A DNA stretch of 10,453 nt from Flavobacteriales bacterium UBA1531 (GCA_002323795.1 DCPZ01000081.1:1-10453); one strand, 5' to 3'; shown: positions 1-7,762, counted from the first letter of the stretch. Program-made: numbers and translations. The notes: generated from the letters alone by a model not told the origin.

Positions 1-4
1 CCGC

Positions 5-796
5 ATGTACAGACCGCCCATCCTCTTTATTTGCATCGCTTCCATCTGGAGTTGTTCTACACCCGCAACTTCAACATCGGGACATTCCGATACAGACACC
101 CTTCATGTCGTGGCCTCACGGCTTTTTGAAAGCCGAACGTACGAGGACTTCCTCGAACCTTTGGCTCGACCGGCCGTCATTCAATGGCACAACGCTTCTG
201 AACTTTCGGATTCGGCGCTCCAAGTGGTGCTTGGTATAGCTGATGGCGTGCTTATGACAGGCGGGGCGGATATCCATCCCGAGCGGTACGGTCATGCCGC
301 CGATACCGTGCGGTGCGGTGCTATTGACATGGAGCGTGATCGAGTCGAAAGCGAATTGTTACGGGCCGTCGATTCGTTGCATTTGCCGTGTCTAGGCGTT
401 TGCCGCGGATTGCAATTCATGAATGTGCACAACGGCGGAACCCTGCACGCGCATCTTCCGGATGTGCTCGGAACGGATGCCCACCGCGCTGGAGTCCAAG
501 GCAATTCACGTGATACGCTCCACGTTGTTGATGCGGATGCCGGATTTATGGGGGCTGGGCCAGCGGTGTCATCGGATGTGGTCTCTCATCATCACCAAGG
601 CATCAATCGATTAGGGGAAGGATTGGAGGTATGGGCCCAAGCACCGGATGGACTGGCTGAAGGCATCCGCCGCAAAGACACCATCGCGTACCCCTGTTAC
701 GTCGGTGTACAGTGGCATCCTGAGCGGTCACCGGCCGGTCAACCTTTGGTGGAGCCTGTGGGGGGTTATTTCATCGGTGCCATGCAATTGAATTAA
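5..796 (+). CDS. Exported class I glutamine amidotransferase-like hydrolase (peptidase C26, gamma-glutamyl hydrolase/PuuD type), probable lipoprotein
   Basis: The 263-residue protein carries the full signature of peptidase C26. The oxyanion strand is MTGGADIHP (84-92), the nucleophile elbow is GVCRGLQ with Cys133, and the end of the triad is GVQWHPE with His238 and Glu240. HHHQGI (195-200) is also typical. Family members hydrolyse gamma-glutamyl amide bonds, for example in gamma-Glu-GABA or folate polyglutamates. Unlike cytoplasmic PuuD, this one starts with a hydrophobic stretch (6-16) ending in Ile-Trp-Ser-Cys17, followed by a Ser/Thr-rich linker. It is therefore probably a lipoprotein acting outside the cytoplasm, although Trp makes the lipobox imperfect. 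The start lies 4 bases from the window edge; it was chosen because it gives a sensible signal sequence, but the frame could extend upstream. The CotH gene follows after 39 bases on the same strand, so co-transcription is possible. The substrate is unknown. Confidence 0.88.
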   Translation: MYRPPILFICIASIWSCSTPATSTSGHSDTDTLHVVASRLFESRTYEDFLEPLARPAVIQWHNASELSDSALQVVLGIADGVLMTGGADIHPERYGHAADTVRCGAIDMERDRVESELLRAVDSLHLPCLGVCRGLQFMNVHNGGTLHAHLPDVLGTDAHRAGVQGNSRDTLHVVDADAGFMGAGPAVSSDVVSHHHQGINRLGEGLEVWAQAPDGLAEGIRRKDTIAYPCYVGVQWHPERSPAGQPLVEPVGGYFIGAMQLN

Positions 797-835
797 AATG
801 CACCTCTTCTATATCAATCTTGAATTAACCCTCCA

Positions 836-3800
836 ATGAAAACACATTATTGGCCTATCCTTTTAATGTGTGTGTGTGCTTCACCGAAAGTGCTGGGTCA
901 ATTGGTCATCAACGAATTGGTTGCGTCCAATTCCATGCTCGTCGATGACCCCGACTTCGAGCGCTCAAGCGATGTGGTGGAGTTATATAACTCTGGATCA
1001 GAGAGCATCGATCTCAGTGGATGGCATTTGACGGATAACTTTAATGACATTACTAAATGGACTTTTCCGGACGGCGTAGCAATTGATTCTGGGGAATTCC
1101 TACTTATCTGGTGCGATGGGGAAAATGTGGAAGCCAGCCAATTGCACAGCTCTTTCAAGTTGAGTAGCGTTGGTGAGGAGCTAGCAGTATTCAATTCGGA
1201 AGGCACTTGGGTTGATGGTATAACCTTTCCAAATCAATCTACGGACATCAGTTACGGGCGTTCAAGCGATGCTGCAGCGGAGTGGGCTTGGTTCAATGAG
1301 CCTACCCTCGGGGTCAGTAACAACGCGGCAACAGCATTTGAAGGCATCACCCATGGCATCCCGTATTTTTCTGTGGAAGGGGGCTTCTACGGTGAGCCTC
1401 TCAATGTTGAACTTACTTCACTCACCGGGGAGATTCGTTATACAATCGATGGACGAGAACCGACCTTGGAAGACAACCTTTACACCGGCCCGTTGGCTAT
1501 GGATTCGTCGACTTTTCTGCGCGCGAGGTTGTTCGAGTTGGACCACATTCCGGGACCAACGCTTACCCACAGCTACTTTTTTGATCCATCCATCGATGAG
1601 CGGCCATTGCCTGTGTTTTCTTTGGTGACAAATCCAGATCATTTTTGGGATGCGGACACGGGAATTTATGTGCAAAATTTCAAGCCTGATTGGGAGTGGC
1701 CAGTAAACGTTGAGTTTTTCGAAAACGACGGCAACAATGAAGCGGTTTTCAATGAACGAGCGGGGGTGAAAATCAATGGTCAAAACAGCTGGCAGCTTCC
1801 GCAAAAAATGCTCGGCATTTACTTCAGAGGAGCCTACGGAAGCGGTAGTCTAGATTATCCTCTCTTTCATGACCGCGACCGAACCAAATTTGACAACTTT
1901 GTTCTTCGTGCCAGCGGCTCTGATTGGGCTTACACATTGATGCGTGATGGCTTGGGACAAGAACTGCCACAAGAAAATGCTTTCATTGGACACCAGGGGT
2001 TCCGACCGAGCATCGTTTTTGTTAATGGCGAGTACATGGGCATCCACAATATTCGGTCTCGTGCAGATGAAAATTACGTTCAAGAAAACCACGGCATCGC
2101 TGCTGGAGCGTTTGATTTAATCAACGATTATGGAGTTGTTGAAGAGGGCAGCGATTCAGCGTTTTGGGTTATGGACGGCTTGTTTAATCAAGACCTCAGT
2201 GTACAGGCGAATTTTGATGCTTTGGCAGACGAAGTAAACATGCAAGATTTTGCAGACTATTGGGCTACGGAAATTTGGTCGAGCAATAGCAGTTGGGGGC
2301 ATAATGTGGTTTTATGGAAGCCTCACGTCGGCGGAAAATGGCGATATCTATTGACTGACCTCGATCGTGGCTTTTCGGGTTCTACCAATGATGACCTTTC
2401 GGATTTCACTCAGTTGGACGGTGATAATTACGACTATGCGCGTACATGGATTCATCACGCTCTCGAGAATGACGGATACGCAGCATATTTTGCACAGCGC
2501 TTCGCTGATCACCTGCACACCGCGTTCCACCCTCAAAGGGTCCAATCTCTCGTTAATCAATGGTCAGCTGCGATAGAAGAAGAGATTCCTTACCACGTTG
2601 AAAAGTGGTCAGGGACAACATCTTCCTATGGTGATGGCATTGAGTCGGTGGATTACTGGAATGAAGAAGTTCAAGAACTGAAAAGTTTTGCCGAGGAGCG
2701 AACTTCATTCATGATAGAGGATGTGTCGAATGAACTTGACTTATCGGAAACCGTGCAATTATTCACGGCCAATTTGCCTGCCGAGGCAGGTGACATCCGG
2801 CTCAATGATTTCAATATTCCGGGCAGTCCGTGGCTTGGCCCTTACTACGCAGACATGCCGATGGAATTGACCGCACAGTCAAAACCGGGCTATGTATTCT
2901 TAGGTTGGTCGGAGGCTGTTGAAGTGCCAATTGTTCTCGAGGGTTCAGAATGGAAATACCACGACCTCGGTGAAGACCTTGGCATTGATTGGCGCCTTCC
3001 AGATTATCCAGATTCGGACTGGGCGTCGGGTAATGCGGAATTGGGTTACGGCGATGGAGATGAAGCTACAGAGGTTTCATATGGTGAAGACCCAGACAAC
3101 AAGCATCCAACCACGTATTTTCGTCACCACTTCGATACCGGAAATCAGCTGCCGTTGACCATTTCGGCTCTTTTTAAATTACGACGAGATGACGGTGCGG
3201 TAGTTTACCTGAATGGTGAGGAGGTCTTTCGCAGCAACATGCCGAACGGTCTAGTCACCTTTGACACCTTCTCACCTGATTCTGCGGGAGACGAATCTGA
3301 GACCAATTGGTACGAGTTTGCCTCACCCGTCACGCTTCAACCAGGTGCAAACGTGTTGGCGGTTGAAATTCACCAACACTCTTTGACGAGTTCAGACATT
3401 AGTTTTGATTTGGCTTTAATGAGCTTCACGCCTCTTGAGCAGTTGTTTTCCCAAGCCAATCCTTTGCCGGTTACGTTGATATCGACAACGGGCTATGTGG
3501 CGCGTTATCAACCTACGGGCCAGTGTTTGCTGCCAGAGTTGGTGGCTGAGGATTTGAATTTGGAAGCTTCTTGTTCTCCATATCTCGCAGTAGGCACGAG
3601 TACTGTTCTTCCAGACGTTACTTTGACCATGGAACCGGGCGTCGAGATTTGGTTTCCTTCTGATGCGCGCCTAATTGTTCAGGGCAATCTGCAGGCTGAA
3701 GGAACTGCTGAGGCACCAGTGGCGTTTCGTTTGAACCCTTCATACAGCGAGCCGTGGGGGAACATTCAATTTGATGAAGCCACCGCACCGAGTCTCATAC

Positions 3801-5323
3801 GCCATGCGGTGGTTGAAAATGCTTCCGAGGGCCCACATCCCATCCATCACAGAGCCGCAATAGCGGCATGGTTCTCAGATCTTACGTTGGATCGAGTGGA
3901 ATTACTTGCCAATCACAGCAACCCGGTATATGCAGAGCATAGCCAAATTGCACTCACCAACTGTACGCTCCATTCCGACATTACCGGTGACCTCATCAAC
4001 GTTCGCCATGGTTCAGGCTTTATTGACAGTTGCTTATTTATCGGAAATGATCAGCCGGATACGGATGCTATTGATTACGATGTCTTGGAAAACGGCGTTG
4101 TGCGAAACTCTGTTATTCATTCTTTTTACGGTTTTAATAGTGATGGTATTGACCTAGGTGAAGGATCAACGGATATCTTAATTGAGTCGTGTTTCATCCA
4201 TCACTGCACGGATAAAGGTGTGAGCATTGGTCAATCGTCTAACGCCATCATTGCGGATATGACCATTGGCCATTGCGCACTCGGTGTGGCCATGAAGGAT
4301 CAAGGCAGCGCTACCCTTGACCACACCACGTTTTATGGCAATCAATACGCCGTTCGCGCTTATGAGAAGAACATGGGCATGGGCGGTGGAAATGCGACGG
4401 TGACCAACAGTATTTTTTCCAATAGCAGCCACGCTCCAGTTTTCGTTGATTCCCTGTCTTCGGCTTTGGTGGCTTACTCGATTTATGATTCTGATACGCT
4501 TGCTTATGACGAGGTACAAGAGCTTAATCCGTTGTTTACCAATCCGGATGGATATGACTTTGCCTTGCAGGAGGGCTCGCCAGCCATTGGATCTGCGCTA
4601 GATGGCCTCGATAAGGGTGCAATCACGCAGTGGTCAGGTGTAAGTAGGGGTCTTACCATTGTGGAGTTTGGGTATGCGGGTATTGCGAATCCGAACCTCG
4701 AATGGATTTGTTTGCGCAACGATGGTGATGCCCCGATAGAACTGCTCGGATATCGCTTAAGCGATGCGGTGGCTTGGACGCAATCTTTCCCACTTGTACT
4801 GGGTCCTGGTGAAAAGGCTTGGGTCGTGCGCGATGTGACGTTCTTTGATAATATTCCTGACGCTGTTATTCAGTGGGATAGCGGTCAGCTTGCGAATGAG
4901 GGGGAGCGTATCCTTCTGCACAATAGTGCTGGCATTGTAGTCGACTACGTAGAATACGAACCGGAGGCGCCGTGGCCTGTTCCCAGCGCGGGCCAGGAAG
5001 CGTTAGTGAGGGTTTCTTCAAACCTGGACAATCACTTCGCATCGAGTTGGCAATTGCAGACGCTGATCAACACAGCTGAAATCGAGACAAATAAGGATGA
5101 GCTTCAGGTTTACCCCAATCCAGCGTCTTCGATGATCCAGCTTGCTGGATTGAACCCTTCCAACGGCACTTTGTGTGCAGAGATGTGGAGTTTGTCCGGC
5201 CAATTGATTGGGGTCCGGACTTGGCCAGTTGGATCAGTTTGCACTTGGGACATTTCGGGGATTGCTCCAGGCATGTACGTGGTGCGTTCTGGAGAACGCA
5301 GGACCGTGCTTATTGTGCAATAA
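836..5323 (+). CDS. Multidomain secreted CotH-family protein with two lamin-tail domains, beta-helix and T9SS type A sorting domain
   Basis: A 1495-residue surface or secreted protein. Visible order: signal peptide (1-21, VLG before Gln22); lamin-tail domain (22-146, with INELVASNS and DLSGWHLTD); chitobiase C-terminal-like/Fn3 module (about 172-236, YTIDGREPT); CotH kinase-like domain (about 258-632); an InlB-like repeat (about 645-695, GYVFLGWSE); a jelly-roll domain (about 699-862, TTYFRHHF, VVYLNGEEVFRSN); a right-handed beta-helix of the NosD/pectate-lyase type (about 927-1248, with DGIDLGEGS and DKGVSIG turns); a second lamin-tail domain (about 1271-1382); and a T9SS type A tail (from 1420, VYPNPASS). 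CotH proteins are atypical protein kinases first described in spore coats. Here the late acidic motif is present (LTDLDRGF, Asp508/Asp510), but the earlier motif reads NSSW (484-487), where homologues I remember have N-x-D-W. Kinase activity is therefore uncertain. An adhesive, glycan-binding or scaffold role is equally possible. No Shine-Dalgarno sequence precedes the ATG. Confidence 0.92.
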   Translation: MKTHYWPILLMCVCASPKVLGQLVINELVASNSMLVDDPDFERSSDVVELYNSGSESIDLSGWHLTDNFNDITKWTFPDGVAIDSGEFLLIWCDGENVEASQLHSSFKLSSVGEELAVFNSEGTWVDGITFPNQSTDISYGRSSDAAAEWAWFNEPTLGVSNNAATAFEGITHGIPYFSVEGGFYGEPLNVELTSLTGEIRYTIDGREPTLEDNLYTGPLAMDSSTFLRARLFELDHIPGPTLTHSYFFDPSIDERPLPVFSLVTNPDHFWDADTGIYVQNFKPDWEWPVNVEFFENDGNNEAVFNERAGVKINGQNSWQLPQKMLGIYFRGAYGSGSLDYPLFHDRDRTKFDNFVLRASGSDWAYTLMRDGLGQELPQENAFIGHQGFRPSIVFVNGEYMGIHNIRSRADENYVQENHGIAAGAFDLINDYGVVEEGSDSAFWVMDGLFNQDLSVQANFDALADEVNMQDFADYWATEIWSSNSSWGHNVVLWKPHVGGKWRYLLTDLDRGFSGSTNDDLSDFTQLDGDNYDYARTWIHHALENDGYAAYFAQRFADHLHTAFHPQRVQSLVNQWSAAIEEEIPYHVEKWSGTTSSYGDGIESVDYWNEEVQELKSFAEERTSFMIEDVSNELDLSETVQLFTANLPAEAGDIRLNDFNIPGSPWLGPYYADMPMELTAQSKPGYVFLGWSEAVEVPIVLEGSEWKYHDLGEDLGIDWRLPDYPDSDWASGNAELGYGDGDEATEVSYGEDPDNKHPTTYFRHHFDTGNQLPLTISALFKLRRDDGAVVYLNGEEVFRSNMPNGLVTFDTFSPDSAGDESETNWYEFASPVTLQPGANVLAVEIHQHSLTSSDISFDLALMSFTPLEQLFSQANPLPVTLISTTGYVARYQPTGQCLLPELVAEDLNLEASCSPYLAVGTSTVLPDVTLTMEPGVEIWFPSDARLIVQGNLQAEGTAEAPVAFRLNPSYSEPWGNIQFDEATAPSLIRHAVVENASEGPHPIHHRAAIAAWFSDLTLDRVELLANHSNPVYAEHSQIALTNCTLHSDITGDLINVRHGSGFIDSCLFIGNDQPDTDAIDYDVLENGVVRNSVIHSFYGFNSDGIDLGEGSTDILIESCFIHHCTDKGVSIGQSSNAIIADMTIGHCALGVAMKDQGSATLDHTTFYGNQYAVRAYEKNMGMGGGNATVTNSIFSNSSHAPVFVDSLSSALVAYSIYDSDTLAYDEVQELNPLFTNPDGYDFALQEGSPAIGSALDGLDKGAITQWSGVSRGLTIVEFGYAGIANPNLEWICLRNDGDAPIELLGYRLSDAVAWTQSFPLVLGPGEKAWVVRDVTFFDNIPDAVIQWDSGQLANEGERILLHNSAGIVVDYVEYEPEAPWPVPSAGQEALVRVSSNLDNHFASSWQLQTLINTAEIETNKDELQVYPNPASSMIQLAGLNPSNGTLCAEMWSLSGQLIGVRTWPVGSVCTWDISGIAPGMYVVRSGERRTVLIVQ

Positions 5324-5631
5324 CTCACATTGCGATGGGGGAGGGCTCCAGCCAAAAGCACCGCGCAATTCGCTGCGCACGCGGAGAAAAATAGGTTCGC
5401 GTGAGGCCGGGGCATTTCATCTTTTTCTAAGCGCGCTTTTACTGGAAAAGGCCACCAAAATTACATTTTCTTAGGCCCCAACCTTTTTTTATTTCGGTAC
5501 TAACTTCAATATTTACATGAAGGGCAAAAATTGTGCTAAAAACGAAGCAAGAACAGTTGAAGACATCCGGCGCTTTGAAGGAGGTTGATTTTTTTAGAAG
5601 GCATTCTGAGCCTTTATTTCCAAGGTAAATC
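5324..5631. other. Intergenic region with clustered inverted repeats and a T-run; possible 3' end of the CotH transcript
   Basis: No convincing gene lies in these 308 bases. Several short perfect inverted repeats cluster directly after the CotH stop. GCGCA/TGCGC (5363-5367 with 5374-5378) encloses a 6-base loop. CACGCG/CGCGTG (5378-5383 with 5398-5403) encloses 14 bases. AAGCGCGCTT (5429-5438) is a 10-base palindrome. CTTTT/AAAAG (5436-5440 with 5446-5450) and AAAAT/ATTTT (5457-5461 with 5465-5469) are weaker. A seven-T run follows at 5484-5490. A 23-codon ATG frame at 5517-5588 ends just inside a run identical to the anti-SD complement (AAGGAGGT, 5578-5585), but has no other support. A promoter for the next gene is expected here, yet I cannot match the Bacteroidota consensus (TTG, 19 bases, TAnnTTTG). 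Confidence 0.5.
5446..5490 (+). terminator. Possible rho-independent terminator after the CotH gene
   Basis: AAAAGG (5446-5451) can pair with CCTTTT (5482-5487) around a smaller AAAAT/ATTTT hairpin (5457-5469), and the downstream arm merges into seven Ts (5484-5490). The stem is AT-rich with a long loop, so this is weak. The GC-rich hairpins at 5363-5403 may be the real 3' structure instead. Confidence 0.22.
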
Positions 5632-6039
5632 ATGCAAACACAAATCAAAATATGCCTGCTTACGACAATCAGTTGCTTCTGGATTTTTTCTGTAAGTGCA
5701 CAGCGTGAGCACAATTTTAATGAGAACATCAATGGCGCTAAGCAAGCAGTTATTGATTACCTAACAGCGTGGAAGAATGATAATTGTCACGACGCCGTTT
5801 TGCTTATCCCTGCTCCGGGGAGAGAGGGATTCTGTGCTCATATGGATAATGGTGAGTGGCAAAAATGGCTTGCTGAAGGGTTTGAAGTTGAACTCATCCA
5901 ACTTGAAGAGGAAGCCGGCATTTGGCCTGAGCTAGACCTCATGACCAGTGCCCGAGCTGAATTTCAGATTGCAGTTGAAGGCGAATTGTATGCTTTTTAT
6001 GCGGTTCGTATTCAGAATTGCTGGTATGTCCAACAATAA
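5632..6039 (+). CDS. Small secreted protein of unknown function (possible NTF2-like fold)
   Basis: A 135-residue protein with a clear Sec signal peptide: Lys6 near the N-terminus, hydrophobic residues 7-22 and VSA before Gln24. The mature part of about 112 residues begins with an amphipathic helix (AKQAVIDYLTAWKND, 36-50), has a Glu-rich middle (85-94) and ends in alternating beta-like segments with a final NCWYVQQ. A first helix containing 'YLTAW' and a closing 'WYV' strand resemble SnoaL/NTF2-like proteins, but this is inference from pattern and length only. Mature cysteines are Cys52, Cys68 and Cys130; an odd number means at most one disulfide pair. There is no T9SS tail, so it is probably periplasmic. 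It follows a 308-base gap, suggesting its own promoter, and its stop lies 31 bases from the convergent hemH stop. The frame on the other strand across its start (5439-5732) lacks family features and was discarded. Confidence 0.7.
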   Translation: MQTQIKICLLTTISCFWIFSVSAQREHNFNENINGAKQAVIDYLTAWKNDNCHDAVLLIPAPGREGFCAHMDNGEWQKWLAEGFEVELIQLEEEAGIWPELDLMTSARAEFQIAVEGELYAFYAVRIQNCWYVQQ

Positions 6040-6070
6040 TTTAACCCGCGTCAAACCTTCGTCAGAATCG

Positions 6071-7105
6071 CTAGAGATGACGGCGGATCAAGTTCGTCAC
6101 CGCTTCTGTCCAATCGTCTTCTGCATTGAGACTTGGGACAAAGTCTAGTTTTTCGCCTCCCGCCTCTTCAAAGATTTCGACATATTCCTCTCCGATTTCA
6201 ACGGTTGTTTCCAAGCAGTCAGCTACAAAAGCCGGTGAGAAGACGAGAAGCCGCTTCACGCCGTCCTTTGCGAGTTCTTCAATGACCTGATCGCTAAAAG
6301 GCCTTAGCCACTTTTTATCGAGTCGACTCTGAAAGGCAACGGAGTATTGGTCTTCAACTAAACCTAGCCGTTTTGCCAAAGCGCGCGTTGTAGCAAAACA
6401 GGTCGCCTTGTAACAGAATTTATTCTCGTCATTTATTTCAGCCTCACAGCTGTGGTTGGCGCACCGTTGGTCCTCATACACTTTATCGACCTGACGGACA
6501 GGCACCCCATGGTAGCTGAAAAGGATATGATCGTAGCTGTCCAAATCAAATTTTCGCGCTCTATTGTGAAAACAGGACAAGTAGCCCTCATCATCCCAAT
6601 ATTGACTGATCATCCGCAACTCCGGTATCACGTACCATTTTGAAATGATTCGCATGGCTTCCTGTAGCGTACTCCCGGTGGTTGCCGATGCATACTGGGC
6701 ATAGAGCGGGACAATAATAATCCGGTCGTAACCGCACTTACGCATTTGCTCTAGCACCATCGGCATGCCTGGATTCTGATAACGCATGGCAAAATGAACA
6801 TGCAGCTCACCAAGCTCAGGCTGTGATGACGCCAGTGACGTGCAACGATCTGCGACTTTTTGGGCCAGTTGTTGTCCGTAAATCAACAGCGGCGAGCCTT
6901 CTTCAGTCCAGACTTTTTTGTACTCTCGAGAACTTCGAAACCTTCGAAGTGGAGATATGATGCCTCGTACCAGGATTTGCCGAGGAAGCCAAGGAATATC
7001 GACGACCCGGCTATCAGAGAGAAACTCTGTAAGATATCGGCCTACTGCACTGGGTCCCGGGTTATCAGGAGTGCCAAGGTTAATAAGTAAGATTCCCGTT
7101 TTCAT
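6071..7105 (-). CDS. hemH: Ferrochelatase, internal four-cysteine [2Fe-2S] class
   Basis: A full-length, cytoplasmic 344-residue ferrochelatase, the last enzyme of haem synthesis, which inserts ferrous iron into protoporphyrin IX. It opens with the family hallmark LLINLGTPDNP (6-16). It contains SPLLIYGQQL (71-80), VPLYAQYASATTGST (132-146), the catalytic histidine in FSYHGVP (His199), and FSPAFVADCLETTVEI with Glu299. Instead of the usual GDPYxxQC segment it has four cysteines within 22 residues, Cys215, Cys220, Cys231 and Cys236 (C-x4-C-x10-C-x4-C). This matches the minority ferrochelatase class described from Myxococcus, where the [2Fe-2S] ligands all lie in one internal segment rather than near the C-terminus. 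Consistent with that, the tail (ending LIRRHL) has no cysteine ligands. The gene lies 67 bases downstream of the ABA4-like gene on the same strand and probably shares its transcript. Confidence 0.96.
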   Translation of the reverse strand: MKTGILLINLGTPDNPGPSAVGRYLTEFLSDSRVVDIPWLPRQILVRGIISPLRRFRSSREYKKVWTEEGSPLLIYGQQLAQKVADRCTSLASSQPELGELHVHFAMRYQNPGMPMVLEQMRKCGYDRIIIVPLYAQYASATTGSTLQEAMRIISKWYVIPELRMISQYWDDEGYLSCFHNRARKFDLDSYDHILFSYHGVPVRQVDKVYEDQRCANHSCEAEINDENKFCYKATCFATTRALAKRLGLVEDQYSVAFQSRLDKKWLRPFSDQVIEELAKDGVKRLLVFSPAFVADCLETTVEIGEEYVEIFEEAGGEKLDFVPSLNAEDDWTEAVTNLIRRHL

Positions 7106-7172
7106 TGCCAGCTAGCATGGTTTTTTAAGACAGAGCGATTTCCTTGAAGGCCTTTTTGAGGTGGAAGCGAAA

Positions 7173-7616
7173 TTAACTGGCGGAGATTGCCCTCTTTCTA
7201 AAAATAAAGTGAAAAAGAAGACCAAAGGGCATCAACATGACTCCAAAGAAAACACAGAGACGTATGACCCAAGGACTATTTTGACGGCGAATGCTGTCTT
7301 TCCATATCCAGCGAGTTGCGAGAATATCTCCAGCCACCATGTGAGACCACATGGCGGTTATGCCGGCTTTTGAGCTCATGCCTACCGCCAAACCGGCCAT
7401 AAATCCGTCCGGGTGTGAACCACTATTTGCAAAATCAACAAGGCCCTCCGGATGCAGGATCATAATCAGAAACCAGATGCAAATTGGACCGGCAAAAAAC
7501 CATGGCTTATTCATCATCTCTGATGTCTTGGCATCATAAGGCTTCAGCATCATTGCAAACCAAAATGGACCTACCCAAAGTGTACTCAGAGCAAAGAGCA
7601 GTGTATATAAATCCAT
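7173..7616 (-). CDS. ABA4-like (DUF4281) integral membrane protein
   Basis: A 147-residue protein with about four membrane segments (roughly 3-24, 40-54, 71-90 and 117-138) and a basic C-terminus (FRKRA). The N-terminus (LLFALSTLWVGPFWFAMML) and above all the block MWSHMVAGDILATRWIWKD (89-107), followed by a membrane helix ending MPFGLLFHFIFRK, match the ABA4-like pattern W-x-H-x3-x-D-x4-x-R/S-W. Candidate conserved polar residues are His92, Asp97, Arg102 and Asp107. The plant founder of the family is needed for neoxanthin formation; bacterial members have no established function, so none is assigned. It is the first gene of a likely two-gene minus-strand unit with hemH and is divergent from the S51 peptidase gene, with 146 bases between the two starts. 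A link to membrane-bound tetrapyrrole or carotenoid metabolism is only a guess. Confidence 0.72.
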   Translation of the reverse strand: MDLYTLLFALSTLWVGPFWFAMMLKPYDAKTSEMMNKPWFFAGPICIWFLIMILHPEGLVDFANSGSHPDGFMAGLAVGMSSKAGITAMWSHMVAGDILATRWIWKDSIRRQNSPWVIRLCVFFGVMLMPFGLLFHFIFRKRAISAS

Positions 7617-7717
7617 GACTACATAATCATTCCACGTCCTTTTAAGTTCTCGGGGCGTTCCAATACAGTGGCAGGGGAATTTTGGCGCACTAGAGATGCT
7701 TTACTGATGATTGATAA

Positions 7718-7736
7718 CATACATTCTCCCATACAT
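7718..7736. repeat. Short direct repeat CATACAT in the divergent intergenic region
   Basis: CATACAT occurs at 7718-7724 and 7730-7736, one helical turn (12 bases) apart, upstream of the S51 peptidase start and within the 146-base region between two divergent genes. The spacing is compatible with a regulator site, but a 7-base AT-rich repeat can arise by chance. No promoter matching TTG-N19-TAnnTTTG is visible on either strand here. The closest is TTG at 7711 with TAAATTCG, but the spacing is about six bases too long. Confidence 0.2.
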
Positions 7737-7762
7737 CCTAAATTCGACTTAAAACAAGTTCC

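Noticed and set aside
1418..1804. Minus-strand frame of 128 codons inside the CotH gene
   Set aside because: Opposite conserved Fn3-like and CotH sequence; no recognisable motif of its own.
4178..4519. Minus-strand frame of 113 codons inside the CotH gene
   Set aside because: It lies wholly opposite the beta-helix coding region, whose plus-strand translation shows clear repeats; treated as a shadow frame.
5173..5474. Overlapping plus- and minus-strand frames around the end of the CotH gene
   Set aside because: They read through the T9SS tail and the GC-rich hairpins in other frames and have no start context or family signature.
5439..5732. Minus-strand frame of 97 codons overlapping the start of the small secreted protein
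   Set aside because: Cys- and Ile-rich, no family features, and it overlaps a plus-strand gene with a clear signal peptide; also crosses the hairpin-rich gap.
7711..7747. Bacteroidota-type promoter (TTG ... TAAATTCG) for the S51 gene
   Set aside because: The second element has a mismatch and the spacing is 25 bases instead of about 19.
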